Source: an uncultured Collinsella sp.
GTDB taxonomy: Bacteria > Actinomycetota > Coriobacteriia > Coriobacteriales > Coriobacteriaceae
Length of the DNA: 33,470 nucleotides
Assembly (NCBI GenBank): GCA_905207425.1
Contig: CAJLLB010000005.1
Location: 1 to 33,470, forward strand
Direction: 5' to 3'
The position numbers were made by a program, and so were the translations under genes. Of this stretch, positions 1 to 8,436 are shown one piece after another (positions within the stretch are counted from its first letter, which is position 1; each line of letters opens with the position of its first letter). The notes under the pieces are model-generated. The model saw only the letters and a program-made list of their open reading frames with translations, made no database searches and was not told the origin of the DNA.

Positions 1-123
1 AGCGTCCTCCAGGGCGGAGGAAGCGGACTTAGCGGGAATCTTCATTTCGGCAAGATGACCCATCAGTTCCTTGGAGGTCATGCCGAACTCTTTGGCCAGG
101 GTGGACACACGGACTTTTGCCAT
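1..123 (-). CDS. infB: Translation initiation factor IF-2, N-terminal fragment (runs off window)
   Basis: IF-2 is the GTPase that places initiator tRNA on the 30S subunit and promotes subunit joining. Only the first 41 codons are visible, starting MAKVRVSTLAKEFGMTSKEL, which is the typical IF2_N helical domain. An AGGTGA ribosome binding site lies just before the ATG. The gene is last in the rimP-nusA-infB order, which is the common bacterial arrangement and supports the call. The GTPase domain lies outside the window, so completeness cannot be judged. Confidence 0.93.
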   Translation of the reverse strand, partial: MAKVRVSTLAKEFGMTSKELMGHLAEMKIPAKSASSALEDA

Positions 124-184
124 ATGACTTCACCTACCCTTTCTGGCACCTTGGGTGCCTAGAGACTGAACGAGCGTGGAAGAC

Positions 185-205
185 GCGCCGGGACCCGCCC
201 GGCGC
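185..205 (-). other. GC-rich hairpin between nusA and infB
   Basis: GCGCCGGG (185-192) and CCCGGCGC (198-205) form a perfect 8-bp stem with a 5-nt loop, just after the nusA stop codon. No T-run follows on the minus strand, so it is not a classical intrinsic terminator. It may be a partial terminator, a processing site or an RNA-stabilising structure between the two genes. A second small dyad, GGCACC/GGTGCC, lies nearby at about 146-160. Confidence 0.45.
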
Positions 206-214
206 GAACGCGCG

Positions 215-1462
215 CTAGATCAGGTCCTCCGCATCATCGAAGGCGTCGGTGTCGTGGACACCGCAGAAACGGGAGCCGGGACGAGCCTGGTTGCGGCACT
301 GGATACCGTCCTCGGACACGTACTCGCAGCGGCGGACGTCCTCGTCCTCCTCGTCACCGATCAGGTCGGCGGCGGGCTCCTCGTGAACGGGAACGTTCTT
401 GAGGATGTCGGCGGCAAGCGTCTCGGACTTGATGTCGATGTGCCAGCCGGTCAGGCGCGCGGCGAGGCGGGCGTTCTGGCCCTCCTTGCCGATGGAGAGG
501 GACAGCTGGTCGTCGGGCACGATGACGCCGGCGTAGGCCTTCTCCTCGTCGATGAGGACGCGGGTGACCTTAGCGGGCGAAAGGGCGTTGGCAACGTAGA
601 CGGCAGGATCGGCATCCCACAGGATGACGTCGACGCGCTCGCCACGGAGCTCGCCCACGACAGCGCGAACACGGCTGCCCTTGGGGCCGACGCAGGCGCC
701 CACGGGATCCAGACGGTCGTCGAGCGAGTGGACGGCGACCTTGGAGCGCTGGCCGGGCTCGCGGGCGATCGACTTGATCTGGACGGTGCCCTCATAGATC
801 TCGGGCACCTCCTGCTCAAACAGACGACGCATGAGCTCGGGGTGGGTACGGGAGATGACAATCGGCGGACGGCTGTGCTCGCCACGAACCGGCTGCAGGT
901 TGGAGTTGGGGTCGCGAACGTCGATGATCACGGCCTTGATGTGCTGGTTGTGCAGGTAGCGCTCGCCCATCGGACGCTCGTTGCGCTCGTTCTCGTAACG
1001 GCGCTGGTCGAAGTGCGGCAGCTCGGCCTCGACGCCCTCGCGGATCTTGACAATCGTGAAGTCGGGTGTGGACTGCAGCACGGTACCGCTGATGAGGTCA
1101 CCGATGCGGCCGGAGAACTCCTCGTAGATCTGCTCGCGGGCGGAGTTGCGCACGATGGCGTTGATCTCGGCCTTGGCGTGCTGGGCAGCGATGCGGCTCG
1201 TGTTCTTGGGGGTGACGTCAATCTCCTCGAACTCGGTGAAGTTGCCCTCCTCGTCCATGGAATCGTCGATCGGCTCCAAGCGGTAGACGTAGATCTTGCC
1301 GGTGGTGCGGTCGATGGTCACCTTGGCGCCCCACTCAAGATGCAGGATCTCGGCATAGCTCTTGGCGAGCGACTGCTCCAGGCGGTCGATCAGGTAGAGC
1401 TGGTCGATGTGCTTCTCCTGGCAAAGCTCCATCAGGGCGGACATCATGTCGGATGCTGCCAT
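215..1462 (-). CDS. nusA: Transcription termination/antitermination factor NusA with a C-terminal Cys/His module
   Basis: NusA binds RNA polymerase and nascent RNA and modulates pausing, termination and antitermination. The 415-residue protein has the RNAP-binding N-terminal domain (about 1-115), an S1 domain (about 118-205) and two KH domains; the KH loops are visible as GPKG at 259-262 and IGKEGQN at 324-330. The acidic C-terminal repeats of proteobacterial NusA are absent. Instead, after an acidic linker, there is a C-x9-C-x10-C-x2-H pattern (C379, C389, C400, H403) that looks like a small zinc-binding motif. The start follows the rimP stop by one base, so translation is probably coupled. 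The first part is certain; the zinc role is inference. Confidence 0.96.
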   Translation of the reverse strand: MAASDMMSALMELCQEKHIDQLYLIDRLEQSLAKSYAEILHLEWGAKVTIDRTTGKIYVYRLEPIDDSMDEEGNFTEFEEIDVTPKNTSRIAAQHAKAEINAIVRNSAREQIYEEFSGRIGDLISGTVLQSTPDFTIVKIREGVEAELPHFDQRRYENERNERPMGERYLHNQHIKAVIIDVRDPNSNLQPVRGEHSRPPIVISRTHPELMRRLFEQEVPEIYEGTVQIKSIAREPGQRSKVAVHSLDDRLDPVGACVGPKGSRVRAVVGELRGERVDVILWDADPAVYVANALSPAKVTRVLIDEEKAYAGVIVPDDQLSLSIGKEGQNARLAARLTGWHIDIKSETLAADILKNVPVHEEPAADLIGDEEDEDVRRCEYVSEDGIQCRNQARPGSRFCGVHDTDAFDDAEDLI

Positions 1463-1463
1463 C

Positions 1464-1958
1464 TTACTTTCCTTCCTTCGCGGGCTTGAAGTCGTAGGTG
1501 GGCTTCAACTTGCACTTTTTAACATCAGAGAAATCGAGGGTAACGGACTCGCCGCCCTCGAGCTCGAGGGTCACGTTCGTCTCGGTGGCGGCGGCAATCT
1601 TACCGGCGTACTTGCGACGTCCCTCGGTAGCGGTGGAGGTGAGCTCGCAGTTCTCGCCCACAAAGCGGGTAAAGTCGCACGGGCGGCGCAGCGGGCGCGC
1701 CATACCCGGGCTCGACACCTCGAGCGTATAGCTCGAAGAGATGGGGTCGAGCTCCTCAATCACATCGCCGACCCACTTGGTGTTGGCCGTGACGTCGTTG
1801 AGCGAAAGGCTCTGACCCTCGGCACCCTCGATACGCACGCGCACGCAGGGGGCCTTGGTGGCACCCACGAGCTCGACGTCGACGATGTCGACATCGTGCT
1901 GGGGAGCGACGGCCTCGAGCGCGTCGATGATCGCCTGCTCGGTCTTGGTCTTGACCAT
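1464..1958 (-). CDS. rimP: Ribosome maturation factor RimP
   Basis: RimP helps assemble the 30S subunit. The 164-residue product has the usual two-part layout: an N-terminal alpha/beta domain including the LEVSSPGMARPL motif, and a C-terminal SH3-like barrel. The start chosen is the ATG at 1958, preceded by GGAGGTGCCGCA with a perfect Shine-Dalgarno. The reading frame stays open upstream to 2171, but that part runs back through a terminator-like hairpin and a promoter, so it is not coding. First gene of the rimP-nusA-infB operon, with nusA one base downstream. Confidence 0.95.
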   Translation of the reverse strand: MVKTKTEQAIIDALEAVAPQHDVDIVDVELVGATKAPCVRVRIEGAEGQSLSLNDVTANTKWVGDVIEELDPISSSYTLEVSSPGMARPLRRPCDFTRFVGENCELTSTATEGRRKYAGKIAAATETNVTLELEGGESVTLDFSDVKKCKLKPTYDFKPAKEGK

Positions 1959-1978
1959 TGCGGCACCTCCATCCATAC

Positions 1979-2011
1979 AAAAAAGAAGCGGGGCCGAAAC
2001 CCCACTTCTTT
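1979..2011 (-). terminator. Terminator-like hairpin in the rimP leader (possible attenuator)
   Basis: On the minus strand AAAGAAGTGGGG pairs with CCCCGCTTCTTT around a 6-nt loop and is followed by six Ts. The single mismatch on the plus strand becomes a G-U pair in minus-strand RNA, so the functional RNA is most likely the minus-strand one. It sits between the predicted promoter (2037-2065) and the rimP Shine-Dalgarno, in a leader of about 70 nt. It therefore looks like a regulatory attenuator for rimP-nusA-infB rather than an end-of-gene terminator, since leuS has its own at 2155-2188. Confidence 0.7.
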
Positions 2012-2036
2012 CAATTACAACTTCATTTGCAAGCAA

Positions 2037-2065
2037 ACTATACCAATAGCTGCGGAAACGTGCAA
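2037..2065 (-). promoter_or_regulatory. Predicted sigma-70-type promoter of rimP-nusA-infB
   Basis: On the minus strand TTGCAC (2060-2065) and TATAGT (2037-2042) are separated by exactly 17 bases. Transcription would start near 2030, about 70 nt before the rimP ATG, and run directly into the terminator-like hairpin at 1979-2011. Confidence 0.6.
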
Positions 2066-2154
2066 GCACAGTACGAATCTGCAGGTCAGCGTGCGCACAG
2101 CTTCTCCACAAGAATAGGACAATTGACCGAAGACACCATGGCAGGTACATGCAA

Positions 2155-2188
2155 AACGAGGGACGGCCCAAACGGACCGTCCCTCGTT
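2155..2188 (-). terminator. Intrinsic terminator after leuS
   Basis: AACGAGGGACGG (2155-2166) and CCGTCCCTCGTT (2177-2188) make a 12-bp stem with a 10-nt loop. On the minus strand the stem ends in GTTTT. It lies about 30 bases after the leuS stop and separates leuS from the rimP promoter. Confidence 0.75.
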
Positions 2189-2216
2189 TATTGCATGTCA
2201 GCTTTGCGCGCAGCGC

Positions 2217-4793
2217 TTACTTGACCACCAGGTTGACCAGCTTGCCGGGCACGCAGATGGCCTTGACGACCGTCTTGCCCTCGAGCCACTTGGCGACGGC
2301 GGCCTCGGCGGCAGCCTGCATCTCCTCGTTGGAGGCATCGCGGGCAACGTCGACGCGGCCGCGGACCTTGCCGAGCACCTGGACCACGATCTGCACCGTG
2401 TCCTCAACGGACTCGGCCAGGTCGAACTCGGGCCAGGCGGCGGTGTAGGCGTTGCCCTCGCAGCCGAGGGCCTCGTGCCACAGCTCGTCGGCCCAGAACG
2501 GGCAGATGGGGGCAAGGACGCTCACGATATCCTTAGCCACGCCGTAGCACAGCGCCTTGTCGCGGGCGGTACCCTCGGTGGCGTTGAGGTAGGCGCTCGC
2601 CGCGTTGACGAGCTCCATGACGGCCGAGATCGCGGTGTTGAACTGGCCGCGATCGAAGTCCTCGGTGCACTTGGCGATGGTGCGGTGACGCTCGCGATAG
2701 AGCTTCATCGCAACCTCGTCGAGCGCGGACTTGTCGAAGGCCACGTTGGCGTCACCGGACTGGACGAGCTGCCAAACGATACGCCAGGCGCGCTTGATGA
2801 AGCGGTTGGCGCCCTCAACGGCCTTGGGATCCCAGTCGAAGTCCTTCTCGGGCGGAGCGATAAACAGGATCGCCAAACGCATGGTGTCGGCGCCGTAGGG
2901 CTCGATGACCGAGCTCGGGGGCACGACATTGCCCTTGGACTTGGACATGGTGTCGCCGTTCTCGTCCTTGACCATGCCCTGGCACAGCAGGTTGGTGAAG
3001 GGCTCGTCCACGCTCAGCAGGCCCAGGTCGCGCAGCGCCTTGGTAAAGAAGCGACTGTAGAGCAGGTGCAGAATGGCGTGCTCGATGCCGCCGATGTAGT
3101 TATCGACGGGCATCCAACGGTCGGCGGCCTCGCGGGAGAAGGGCAGCTCGGTGTTGTGCGGATCGGTATAGCGCAGGTAATACCAGCTGGAGCAGGTAAA
3201 GGTGTCCATGGTATCGGTCTCGCGCTTGGCCGGGCGGCCGCAGACCGGGCAGGTGGTCTCGTAGAACTCCTTGCACTCGGCAAGGGTCTCGCCAGCGCCC
3301 AGGTCCAGGTTCTCGGGCAGCGTCACCGGCAGCTGATCCTCAGGCACGGGCACAATGCCGCAATGCTCGCAGTGGATGGCCGGGATGGGGTTGCCCCAAT
3401 AGCGCTGGCGGCTGATGAGCCAGTCGCGCAGGCGGAACTCGACCTTACGACGACCGCAGCCCATGGCCTCGAGGTCGGCCACGATGGCAGCCTCGCCCTC
3501 GGAGTGCTTGCCGCCGCGCATACCGGTGTACTTGCCGGACTGGACGAGCGTGCCCTCGGCAGCGTGGGCGCAATCCCAGTCGACAGTCTCGGCATGGAAG
3601 GTATCGATGGTCTCGCCGCTGGCCTCGACGGCAGCGCGATCGTCATCGTCCAGGATGATCGGCACGATCGGCAGGTCGTACTTACGGGCAAACTCAAAGT
3701 CGCGCTGGTCGCCACAGGGAACGGCCATAACGGCGCCGGTGCCGTAGTCGGCAACGACATAATCGGCAACCCACACGGGGACCTTCTCGCCGTTGACGGG
3801 GTTTACCACATAGCGGCCCGTAAAGGCACCGTGCTTCTCGAGGGTGCCCTGGGCACGCTCGACGGCAGAGATGTGCTTGGAGTCCTCGACGATCTTGGTG
3901 ACGGCCTCCTCGTACTCCGTGCCCTCGACGAGCTCGTGCAGGCCGGCGTACTCGGGAGCCAGGACAAAGAAGGAAACGCCAAAAAGGGTATCGGCACGCG
4001 TGGTAAAGACGGTGATCTTGCCCTCGTCGCCCTCGATAGGCTCGCCATCCTGGTCGCACAGGGTAAAGTCGACCTCGGCGCCCTCGGAGCGACCGATCCA
4101 GTTGGCCTGCATCTGCTTGACGCGCTCAGGCCAGCCGGGGAGCTTCTCCAAGTCGTCGAGCAGCTCCTGAGAGTACTCGGTAATCTTGTAGTACCACTGC
4201 TCAAGGTCGCGCTTCTCGGGCTCGGTGCCGCAGCGCCAGCACTTGCCCTCGGTGACCTGCTCGTTGGCCAGAACGGTCTTGCAGGTGGGGCACCAGTTGA
4301 CCGGGTTCTTCTTGCGATAGACCAGGCCCTTTTCCCACAGCTTCTCAAAGATCCACTGACCCCAGCGGTAGTAGTCGGGGCTGCAGGTCTTGACCATGCG
4401 ATCCAGATCGTAGGAGAAGCCCATGCGCTTCATCGTGGCGAGCGCCTGGTCCATGTTCTTATACGTCCAGGCGGCAGCCTGCGTGTTGTGCTTGATGGCG
4501 GCATTCTCGGCAGGCAGGCCAAAGGCGTCAAAGCCGATGGGGTGCAGCACGTCGTAGCCGCGCATGCGGGCCTGACGGGCCATGGCATCGCCGATGGTAT
4601 AGTTGCGTGCGTGGCCCATATGCAGGTCGCCCGACGGATACGGGAACATCTCGAGCACGTACTTCTTGGGCTTGCTGTCGTCGGTGTCGACGGCAAAGAG
4701 GTTGGAGTCCTCCCAGGCCTTCATCCACCGGGACTCGATGGCCTGCGCGTCGTAGGCAGGGATCTCGTCCTTATGATCTGTGCAATCGCACAT
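2217..4793 (-). CDS. leuS: Leucyl-tRNA synthetase
   Basis: Class I aminoacyl-tRNA synthetase that charges tRNA-Leu in the cytosol. The 858-residue protein has the ATP-binding HIGH motif as HMGH (58-61), the CP1 editing insertion in the middle third with Cys-rich zinc elements (CPTC and CWRCG near residues 160-190, CPVCG later), and the KMSKS loop as TMSKS (615-619). Length fits bacterial LeuRS. The start at 4793 follows AGGAGCTGAT. Upstream lies a long leader palindrome instead of a recognisable T-box. Identification is secure. Confidence 0.97.
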   Translation of the reverse strand: MCDCTDHKDEIPAYDAQAIESRWMKAWEDSNLFAVDTDDSKPKKYVLEMFPYPSGDLHMGHARNYTIGDAMARQARMRGYDVLHPIGFDAFGLPAENAAIKHNTQAAAWTYKNMDQALATMKRMGFSYDLDRMVKTCSPDYYRWGQWIFEKLWEKGLVYRKKNPVNWCPTCKTVLANEQVTEGKCWRCGTEPEKRDLEQWYYKITEYSQELLDDLEKLPGWPERVKQMQANWIGRSEGAEVDFTLCDQDGEPIEGDEGKITVFTTRADTLFGVSFFVLAPEYAGLHELVEGTEYEEAVTKIVEDSKHISAVERAQGTLEKHGAFTGRYVVNPVNGEKVPVWVADYVVADYGTGAVMAVPCGDQRDFEFARKYDLPIVPIILDDDDRAAVEASGETIDTFHAETVDWDCAHAAEGTLVQSGKYTGMRGGKHSEGEAAIVADLEAMGCGRRKVEFRLRDWLISRQRYWGNPIPAIHCEHCGIVPVPEDQLPVTLPENLDLGAGETLAECKEFYETTCPVCGRPAKRETDTMDTFTCSSWYYLRYTDPHNTELPFSREAADRWMPVDNYIGGIEHAILHLLYSRFFTKALRDLGLLSVDEPFTNLLCQGMVKDENGDTMSKSKGNVVPPSSVIEPYGADTMRLAILFIAPPEKDFDWDPKAVEGANRFIKRAWRIVWQLVQSGDANVAFDKSALDEVAMKLYRERHRTIAKCTEDFDRGQFNTAISAVMELVNAASAYLNATEGTARDKALCYGVAKDIVSVLAPICPFWADELWHEALGCEGNAYTAAWPEFDLAESVEDTVQIVVQVLGKVRGRVDVARDASNEEMQAAAEAAVAKWLEGKTVVKAICVPGKLVNLVVK

Positions 4794-4816
4794 ATCAGCT
4801 CCTTTAATCTTAGCTG

Positions 4817-4935
4817 GGGTCGGGCGGCTTGGCTTTATTCGCTACTGCGGACAGTCCTGCGCAAGACGAAGAGCACATTAAGTGCTCTTCTTTGCGTGCG
4901 GAACTTGTAGCGAACAAAGCCAAGCCGCCCGACCC
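4817..4935 (-). repeat. Long nested palindrome in the leuS leader
   Basis: Two 29-base arms (4817-4845 and 4907-4935) are inverted repeats with a single difference, which is a G-U pair in minus-strand RNA. Inside is a second hairpin, GAAGAGCAC (4868-4876) with GTGCTCTTC (4882-4890), extended by partly pairing GCGCAA/TTGCGT flanks. The structure ends about 24 bases before the leuS ATG. It could be a leader RNA controlling leuS, or a palindromic intergenic repeat that landed there. No T-box sequence is seen. With the terminator and palindrome that follow, it fills the 370-base leuS-guaB gap. Confidence 0.75.
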
Positions 4936-4969
4936 TAAGGTTAACTTGACTGATGATAGCAAATACGAC

Positions 4970-5004
4970 AAGCGAGATGCCTGCGACTTGCGGGCATCTC
5001 GCTT
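4970..5004 (-). terminator. Hairpin terminator candidate between guaB and leuS
   Basis: AAGCGAGATGCC (4970-4981) and GGCATCTCGCTT (4993-5004) form a perfect 12-bp stem. On the minus strand it is followed by GTCGTATTT, on the plus strand by TATCT. It most plausibly ends guaB transcription before the leuS leader, but the T-run is weak. Confidence 0.5.
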
Positions 5005-5064
5005 TATCTAAATAACGTGGTTTTGAATCAACCACTAATTGTCACCCGCCCAAGCATGGTCGGG

Positions 5065-5158
5065 TTTTCCAAGTGCCGCAGATTGCCGTGAAAGAGGAGC
5101 GACGCGTACTTTGGTACGCGAGCGACGGTTTGAACGGCAAGGTGCGGTGCTTGGGAAA
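5065..5158. repeat. Imperfect long palindrome just after guaB
   Basis: The arms at 5065-5089 and 5134-5158 are inverted repeats matching at about 20 of 25 positions, with a central perfect dyad GCGTAC-TTTG-GTACGC (5104-5119). It begins six bases after the guaB stop. It may fold in the guaB 3' untranslated RNA or be a small non-coding repeat element. It carries no credible reading frame. Confidence 0.6.
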
Positions 5159-5163
5159 GCCGC

Positions 5164-6675
5164 TTATCGATAGGAAACGCTCTGCTGGGAATCCTTGACG
5201 ACTACGTCGTGGGCGCCACCTTCGACGATCGAGGTCGAGCTGACCAGCGTTAGGCGTGCCTTTTCCTGGAGCTCGGGGATCGAGAGGGCGCCGCAGTTGC
5301 ACATCGTTGACTTGACCTTGTAGAGCGTGCCGCCCACGCCGTCCTTGAGGGAACCGGCGTAGGGAACGTAGGAGTCGACGCCCTCGACGAAGCTAAGCTT
5401 CGCGGCGCCGCCCAGGTCGTAGCGCTGCCAGTTGCGAGCACGCGCAGAACCCTCGCCCCAGTACTCCTTCATGTACTGACCGTTCACGTTGACGCGCTCG
5501 GTCGGGCTCTCGTCAAAGCGGGCGAAGTAACGACCCAGCATCATAAAGTCTGCACCCATGGCAAGGGCGAGCGTCATGTGGTAGTCGTAGACGATACCGC
5601 CGTCGGAGCACACGGGCACGTAGACGCCGGTCTCCTCGTAGTACTCGTCGCGAGCGCGGCAGACATCGATCAGCGCGGTGGCCTGGCCACGGCCGATGCC
5701 CTTGGTCTCGCGGGTGATGCAGATGGAACCGCCGCCGATACCGACCTTGATGAAGTCGGCACCGCAGTCGGCAAGGAAGCGGAAGCCCTCGGCGTCGACG
5801 ACGTTGCCGGCACCGACCTTGACGTCCTCGCCGTAGTTGGCGCGGATCCACTCGATGGTGCGCTTCTGCCACTCGCTGAAGCCCTCGGAAGAGTCGATGC
5901 ACAGGACATCGGCACCGGCCTCGATGAGCAGCGGCACGCGCTCGGCATAGTCGCGGGTGTTGATACCGGCACCAACCATGTAGCGCTTGTCGTTATCGAG
6001 CAGCTCGTTGGGGTTGGTCTTGTGGCTGTCGTAGTCCTTGCGGAAGACAATGCCCATGAGGTGATCGTTGTCGTCAACGATGGGCAGGGCGTTGAGCTTG
6101 TTGTCCCAGATGACGTCGTTGGCAACCTTGAGGCTGATGTTCTTGTCACCCACGATGAGCTGCTCACGCGGGGTCATGAACTCGGAGACCTTCGTCTGGT
6201 GGTCATCGCGGCTGGGACGATAGTCACGGCTGGTGACGATACCCAGGAGCTTACCCTTGGGGGTGCCGTCGTCGGTAACCGGCATGGTGGAGTGACCGGT
6301 CTTCTCCTTGAGCTCAATGACCTGCTCCATAGTCATGTCGGGGGTCAGCGTGGAATCGGACTGAACGAAGCCAGCCTTGTGATCCTTAACGGCCTTGACC
6401 ATGGCGGCCTCGGACTCGGCGCTCTGGGAACCGTAAATAAAGGACAGGCCGCCCTCGGTAGCGAGCGCGACACCCATGTCGACGCCCGAGACGGACTGCA
6501 TGATAGCGGAAACCATGGGGATGTTCAGGGTGATTGCCGGCTTCTCACCGCGCTTAAAGCGGGTCAGCGGCGTCTTAAGAGAGACGTTGTTAGGAATGCA
6601 CTGCGAGGACGAGTAACCAGGGACCAGCAGATACTCCGAAAACGTGTGGGACTCACCGGGAAAGAACGTAGCCAT
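5164..6675 (-). CDS. guaB: IMP dehydrogenase, trichomonad-type (503 residues)
   Basis: Oxidises IMP to XMP with NAD+, the committed step of GMP synthesis. The catalytic loop reads [19 protein letters not shown], with the cysteine at residue 319, and the general-base pair Arg418-Tyr419 is in [13 protein letters not shown] pair is inserted at about 105-225. Length, the Cys319 position and the Arg418/Tyr419 position are the same as in the well-studied Tritrichomonas foetus enzyme as I remember it, and much of the sequence is alike; ordinary bacterial GuaB has a GPGSICTTR-type loop. The start at 6675 follows AAGGAGAAAC. Function is secure; the subtype is from memory and should be aligned. Confidence 0.96.
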   Translation of the reverse strand: MATFFPGESHTFSEYLLVPGYSSSQCIPNNVSLKTPLTRFKRGEKPAITLNIPMVSAIMQSVSGVDMGVALATEGGLSFIYGSQSAESEAAMVKAVKDHKAGFVQSDSTLTPDMTMEQVIELKEKTGHSTMPVTDDGTPKGKLLGIVTSRDYRPSRDDHQTKVSEFMTPREQLIVGDKNISLKVANDVIWDNKLNALPIVDDNDHLMGIVFRKDYDSHKTNPNELLDNDKRYMVGAGINTRDYAERVPLLIEAGADVLCIDSSEGFSEWQKRTIEWIRANYGEDVKVGAGNVVDAEGFRFLADCGADFIKVGIGGGSICITRETKGIGRGQATALIDVCRARDEYYEETGVYVPVCSDGGIVYDYHMTLALAMGADFMMLGRYFARFDESPTERVNVNGQYMKEYWGEGSARARNWQRYDLGGAAKLSFVEGVDSYVPYAGSLKDGVGGTLYKVKSTMCNCGALSIPELQEKARLTLVSSTSIVEGGAHDVVVKDSQQSVSYR

Positions 6676-6868
6676 GTTTCTCCTTTTTCCATGCGACCGG
6701 TCGGCTGCAGGCCTCGTAGGACCCAGCCCAACCTTGGGCGCCCAATACTGGGCAAGTATCTTAACGCACTTTGACTGCTACAATGCATGATTTAAGAAGA
6801 GCACACGAGGGTTTGACGCAGGCTTTGCGTTTGCCCAGCAAACACTTTAGCGGGGAGACGTGGAGCAC

Positions 6869-7213
6869 ATGAAGTACAAGACAACGGCGAAGTTGGTCAT
6901 TCAAGCGTGCGACAAGGATCTGCCGGGCGTGTTCGGCCACGGCTGCGTCTTGCTGCTGCAGGGTATCGCCCGCGAGCACTCGCTCAACCGCGCCGCCAAG
7001 AGCATGGGCATGGCGTATTCCAAGGCATGGCGCATTGTGAACGAGGCAGAAGGTCAGCTGGGCTGCAAGCTCATCGAGCGCGACGGCGCCCGCGGGTCCA
7101 CCCTGACCCCCGCCGGCGAGCGAGCCATAGCGGTCTACGAGGAGCTGCAGGCCGACATCAACAACGTCATTGCAACCAAAGCAAACGACCTCATCGCCAG
7201 CATCAAAGAGTAG
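6869..7213 (+). CDS. ModE-like winged-helix DNA-binding protein
   Basis: A 114-residue protein with a LysR/ModE-type winged helix-turn-helix: SLNRAAKSMGMAYSKAWRIV is the helix-turn-helix, followed by LGCKLIERDGARGSTLTPAG as the wing. It matches the N-terminal domain of the molybdate regulator ModE, without the TOBE domains that bind molybdate, so its signal is unknown. Such single-domain proteins often regulate molybdenum or formate genes, but no such genes lie nearby. The ATG at 6869 was chosen; a GTG at 6860 in the same frame (product starting MEH) is also possible. It is the only plus-strand gene in the housekeeping part, divergent from guaB. Confidence 0.82.
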   Translation: MKYKTTAKLVIQACDKDLPGVFGHGCVLLLQGIAREHSLNRAAKSMGMAYSKAWRIVNEAEGQLGCKLIERDGARGSTLTPAGERAIAVYEELQADINNVIATKANDLIASIKE

Positions 7214-7254
7214 CTAATTTGGGACGGGGCTTTTTTAGCTGCACAACCCCTTCT

Positions 7255-7329
7255 CATAAGTTGCGGTGAAATAGGGACTGTTTATACCGATAAAGCCGTA
7301 AACCAATCCCTATTTCACCGCAACTTATG
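7255..7329. repeat. Perfect 23-bp inverted repeat between convergent genes
   Basis: The arms at 7255-7277 and 7307-7329 are perfect reverse complements (23 of 23), around a 29-base loop that itself holds GTTTA/TAAAC. It lies between the plus-strand ModE-like gene and the convergent minus-strand gene at 7348, so it could be a bidirectional terminator. The perfection and length also suit a recently copied small palindromic element. Confidence 0.75.
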
Positions 7330-7347
7330 GAGTTGAGGATGATTTAG

Positions 7348-8340
7348 CTAGTTGCGGAGGGCGTTGTCTAGGGTTGACGCTACGACCAGGGGGTCGTCGG
7401 TGCCGGCAAAGAGGCGGATGGTGTTCCCCTGCTTGCCGCGTGGGGCCGAAAGGCGCGTTGTTGCGCCGCCGGCGGGCGATGCGCGGAATTCGTCCGGCAG
7501 TATGCTGAAGAATTCGCACGCGGTGCAGTCCATCAGGTCAAATTCAACTGCCGGGCCAAAGCCGTGCTCGAGGATTCCCGTTGCAACCGCGTGGTCGGGA
7601 TGCGAGCTCAATCCGGGGTAGCGCACGTCGCGCACCATCTCGTTCGCGGCCAAATATTCAGCCAGCGCACGGGCGCGATCGAAGTACGCCTGCATGCGGG
7701 TGTCGAGCGTGGCGAGACCGTTCTCTAGAACCTCAGCCTCAACGGAGGACAAGTCGAGCGCGACCAATCCGCACCCCTCGATCAGCGCGTGCGCGCACTC
7801 GGCAGCAGCATCCACACGATGGCGCTTGAGCTGCGAGCGCGCCACCGAAGCGGCAACGAGCTTACGCGGAGCCTTACCGGCACACACGCGGTCGAGCGCC
7901 TCGAGCGACAGCGCAGCACCCAGCCGCAGCGGATCGCAGCCAAAGACGTCAGCCACGGTGTTGTCCACAACCAGCAGCGCATGAGCCTCACGAGCGGCAC
8001 GACCCAGGGCGCGCAAATCGGGCACACGCAAGCCAAAGCCGCCGATCGAGTTGACGAACCACCATAGGTGCAGTCCCACGGCATCATACGAAGCATCAAA
8101 ACCCTCGGACGCAGCAGCAAACGACTCGACAGACGGCTCCCCCACCAGCACCACATCGCAGCCATCAAAGCCGCAAGCAAACGCATCGGCAAAGTCATCG
8201 GCAAACGCGACCAAGCGGTCGCCGGGGCGCACAATCCCCAGTTGAGACAGCGCCGCCGGCACATGCGGGGCCGCGACCAATCGCGCCTCACGCGCGCCGA
8301 CTTTCAAAGCCCAAGCCTCTTCAAACTGCTCTACGCCCAT
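7348..8340 (-). CDS. Divergent Cys/Met-metabolism PLP-fold protein, probably lacking the PLP lysine
   Basis: The 330-residue protein follows the fold of the cystathionine gamma-synthase/lyase family: a PGDRLVAFAD segment, the cofactor-binding VVDNT motif, RYPGLSSHPDHAVA, and a C-terminal IRLFAGTDDP resembling the family's substrate-carboxylate arginine motif. The family's SxTK stretch, which holds the Schiff-base lysine, is replaced by LSLEALDRVCAGK, with Asp or Arg at the lysine position. The N-terminal part that carries the family's Tyr-x-Arg motif is missing, making it about 60 residues short. The start at 8340 was chosen because the frame upstream (open to 8436) runs through a terminator hairpin. 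It may be an inactive relative or use a shifted lysine; function unknown. Confidence 0.75.
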   Translation of the reverse strand: MGVEQFEEAWALKVGAREARLVAAPHVPAALSQLGIVRPGDRLVAFADDFADAFACGFDGCDVVLVGEPSVESFAAASEGFDASYDAVGLHLWWFVNSIGGFGLRVPDLRALGRAAREAHALLVVDNTVADVFGCDPLRLGAALSLEALDRVCAGKAPRKLVAASVARSQLKRHRVDAAAECAHALIEGCGLVALDLSSVEAEVLENGLATLDTRMQAYFDRARALAEYLAANEMVRDVRYPGLSSHPDHAVATGILEHGFGPAVEFDLMDCTACEFFSILPDEFRASPAGGATTRLSAPRGKQGNTIRLFAGTDDPLVVASTLDNALRN

Positions 8341-8367
8341 GCGGCACCATCCCTTCAAAAACATAAA

Positions 8368-8398
8368 CCCACGATGCGGATGTTCCCCGCATCGTGGG
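8368..8398 (-). terminator. Intrinsic terminator of the sugar operon
   Basis: CCCACGATGCGG (8368-8379) and CCGCATCGTGGG (8387-8398) form a perfect 12-bp stem with a 7-nt loop. On the minus strand it is followed by TTTATGTTTTT. It lies about 40 bases past the GH32 stop codon and before the start of the next gene. Confidence 0.8.
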
Positions 8399-8436
8399 CA
8401 ACGGCTGCAGTATAGCGCCGATAAGCAACGAATCAC

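Noticed and set aside
176..1489. A 437-codon open frame on the plus strand opposite nusA
   Set aside because: It is a shadow of nusA in GC-rich DNA: low-complexity Val/Leu/Gly/Asp composition and no family resemblance.
2475..4910. An 811-codon open frame on the plus strand opposite leuS
   Set aside because: Mirror of leuS codon bias; the composition is repetitive and leuS is beyond doubt.
4829..5035. Small open frames on both strands in the leuS leader
   Set aside because: They lie within the palindrome and terminator and have no credible ribosome site.
4794..5040. T-box riboswitch for leuS
   Set aside because: The conserved T-box sequence and specifier-loop layout are not found; the structure is a plain nested palindrome.
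5578..6774. A 398-codon plus-strand frame opposite guaB
   Set aside because: Shadow frame of the certain guaB gene, with no ribosome site or motif.
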